The position numbers and the translations under genes were made by a program. Positions 7,580 through 8,628 of a stretch of 8,628 nucleotides of DNA are shown piece by piece. Below the pieces are notes generated by a model. The model saw nothing but the letters and a program-made list of their open reading frames with translations, was not told the DNA's origin and made no database searches. The DNA comes from Pseudomonadota bacterium (GTDB taxonomy: Bacteria > Pseudomonadota > Gammaproteobacteria > Xanthomonadales > Rhodanobacteraceae): NCBI GenBank assembly GCA_021783385.1, contig JAJXTX010000106.1:1-8628 (forward strand), read 5' to 3'. How positions within the stretch are numbered: position 1 is the first letter of the stretch; each line of letters opens with the position of its first letter.

Positions 7580-8628
7580 TCAGCGCCACCCGGAGGTGAT
7601 CGGGTAGCGGCGCTCGCGGCCGAAGGCGCGGGTGGTCACGCGCGGCCCGGGGGCCGACTGCCGCCGCTTGAACTCGTTCAGCAACACCAGCCGCACTACC
7701 TTGCGAACGGTGTCCGCGCTGAAGCCCTGGGCGGCGATGTCCGCCTGCGACTGCTCGGCTTCGATGAAGCGTTCGAGGATCGCATCCAGCTCGTCGTAGG
7801 CGGGCAGCGAATCCTGATCGGTCTGGTTCTCGCGCAGTTCGGCCGAGGGCGGCCGTTCGATCACGGCGGCGGGAATCGCCTCGCCCTCGCCCACCCGATT
7901 GCGCCAGCGCGCCAGCCGGTATACCGCGGTCTTGTAGACGTCCTTCAGCGGCGCGTAGGCGCCGCACATGTCGCCGTACAGGGTGGCGTAGCCGACCGCC
8001 ATCTCGCTCTTGTTGCCGGTGGCCAGCAGCAGCTTGCCGTGCTTGTTGGACAGCGCCATCAGCATCACGCCGCGGGTGCGCGACTGCAGGTTTTCCTCGG
8101 TGGTGTCGGCGCCCTTGCCGCCGAACGCGGGGGTCAGGGCGGACACGAACGACTGGTACGTGGCCTCGATGTCGATCACGTGATAGTCCACGCCGAGCTT
8201 TTCGGCCTGCTCGCGCGCGCCGTCCAGCGACAGCTGCGAGGTGTAGCGCGTGGGCATCATCACCGCGGTGACGCACTCGGCGCCCAGCGCATCCACCGCC
8301 AGCGCCAGCGTCAGCGCCGAATCGATGCCGCCGGACAGCCCCAGCAGCACACCGGGAAAACCGTTCTTGTGGATGTAGTCGCGGATGCCGCGCACCAGCG
8401 CGGCGTACAGCGTGGCCGTGGGCGCGGCATCGGCGGCCACCGGCCAGTCCTGCGCGCGCAGCCGCCGCGTGGCCGGATCGAATTCCGCCCACAGCAGCGT
8501 ATCGACGAACGCCGGCGCGCGTGCGGCGATCGCGCCGTCGCCGTCGACCAGCAGCGCGGCACCGTCATACACCACCTCGTCCTGGCCACCGACCAGATTG
8601 AGATAGGCGATCGCGCAACCGGTTTCGC
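7580..8628 (-). CDS. nadE: Glutamine-dependent NAD+ synthetase, C-terminal part (5' end outside window)
   Basis: NadE makes NAD+ from nicotinic acid adenine dinucleotide, ATP and, in this two-domain form, glutamine as ammonia donor; it catalyses the last step of NAD synthesis. The visible 348 residues begin with YLNLVGGQDE, the end of the nitrilase-like glutaminase domain, and continue into the synthetase domain, so this is the glutamine-dependent form, not the short ammonia-dependent NadE of E. coli. The glutaminase catalytic Cys should lie just outside the right edge. Seen in the synthetase domain: the PP-loop SGGIDS (codons at 8318-8335), GNKSEMAVGYATLYGDMCG, ENQTDQDSLPAYDELD and the closing TTRAFGRERRYPITSGW. 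A GTG at 8575 falls inside the conserved GGQDEVVYDG stretch and is not the start. The gene converges on bamD across a terminator. Confidence 0.95.
   Translation of the reverse strand, partial: ETGCAIAYLNLVGGQDEVVYDGAALLVDGDGAIAARAPAFVDTLLWAEFDPATRRLRAQDWPVAADAAPTATLYAALVRGIRDYIHKNGFPGVLLGLSGGIDSALTLALAVDALGAECVTAVMMPTRYTSQLSLDGAREQAEKLGVDYHVIDIEATYQSFVSALTPAFGGKGADTTEENLQSRTRGVMLMALSNKHGKLLLATGNKSEMAVGYATLYGDMCGAYAPLKDVYKTAVYRLARWRNRVGEGEAIPAAVIERPPSAELRENQTDQDSLPAYDELDAILERFIEAEQSQADIAAQGFSADTVRKVVRLVLLNEFKRRQSAPGPRVTTRAFGRERRYPITSGWR

Noticed and set aside
1..8628. A novel multi-gene system, mobile element, CRISPR array or RNA gene
   Set aside because: Every coding region belongs to a recognisable housekeeping or transporter family, the order matches a conserved gammaproteobacterial block, and no transposase, integrase, direct-repeat array, tRNA or rRNA pattern was seen.

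Overview
The window is a stretch of high-GC proteobacterial chromosome that reads as ordinary core genome. The proteins and gene order suggest a gammaproteobacterium of the Xanthomonadales/Lysobacterales type (Rhodanobacter, Dyella or Frateuria-like). That placement is inferred from protein character and GC content, not from a database search. The block bamD <-> rluD-pgeF(yfiH)-clpB has the same divergent arrangement as in Escherichia coli (bamD/yfiO, rluD, yfiH, clpB).

Layout, left to right. (1) 1-1932 (+): the 3' part of a TonB-dependent outer-membrane receptor, open at the left edge. (2) 1933-2020: a short convergent gap with a strong GC-rich hairpin. (3) 2021-4624 (-): clpB, the complete disaggregase. 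(4) 4625-4755: the clpB leader, which holds a very good sigma-32 (RpoH) promoter, a clear ribosome binding site and two mutually exclusive hairpins, one of which would cover that site. (5) 4756-5499 (-): pgeF/yfiH. (6) 5566-6540 (-): rluD. (7) 6541-6611: a 71-base divergent promoter region. (8) 6612-7466 (+): bamD. (9) 7467-7579: a convergent gap with a textbook intrinsic terminator followed by a REP-like palindrome. (10) 7580-8628 (-): the C-terminal two thirds of glutamine-dependent NAD+ synthetase, open at the right edge.

The genes serve housekeeping roles: outer-membrane protein assembly (BamD), 23S rRNA pseudouridylation (RluD), peptidoglycan precursor quality control (PgeF), rescue of aggregated protein (ClpB), NAD synthesis (NadE) and active outer-membrane uptake (the receptor). 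rluD, pgeF and clpB can be co-transcribed, while clpB also has its own heat-shock promoter.

I found no mobile element, CRISPR array, RNA gene or defence system, and no evidence of a new multi-gene system. The items most worth a second look are regulatory: the clpB leader, the internal GTG start of clpB, and the REP-like palindrome after bamD.
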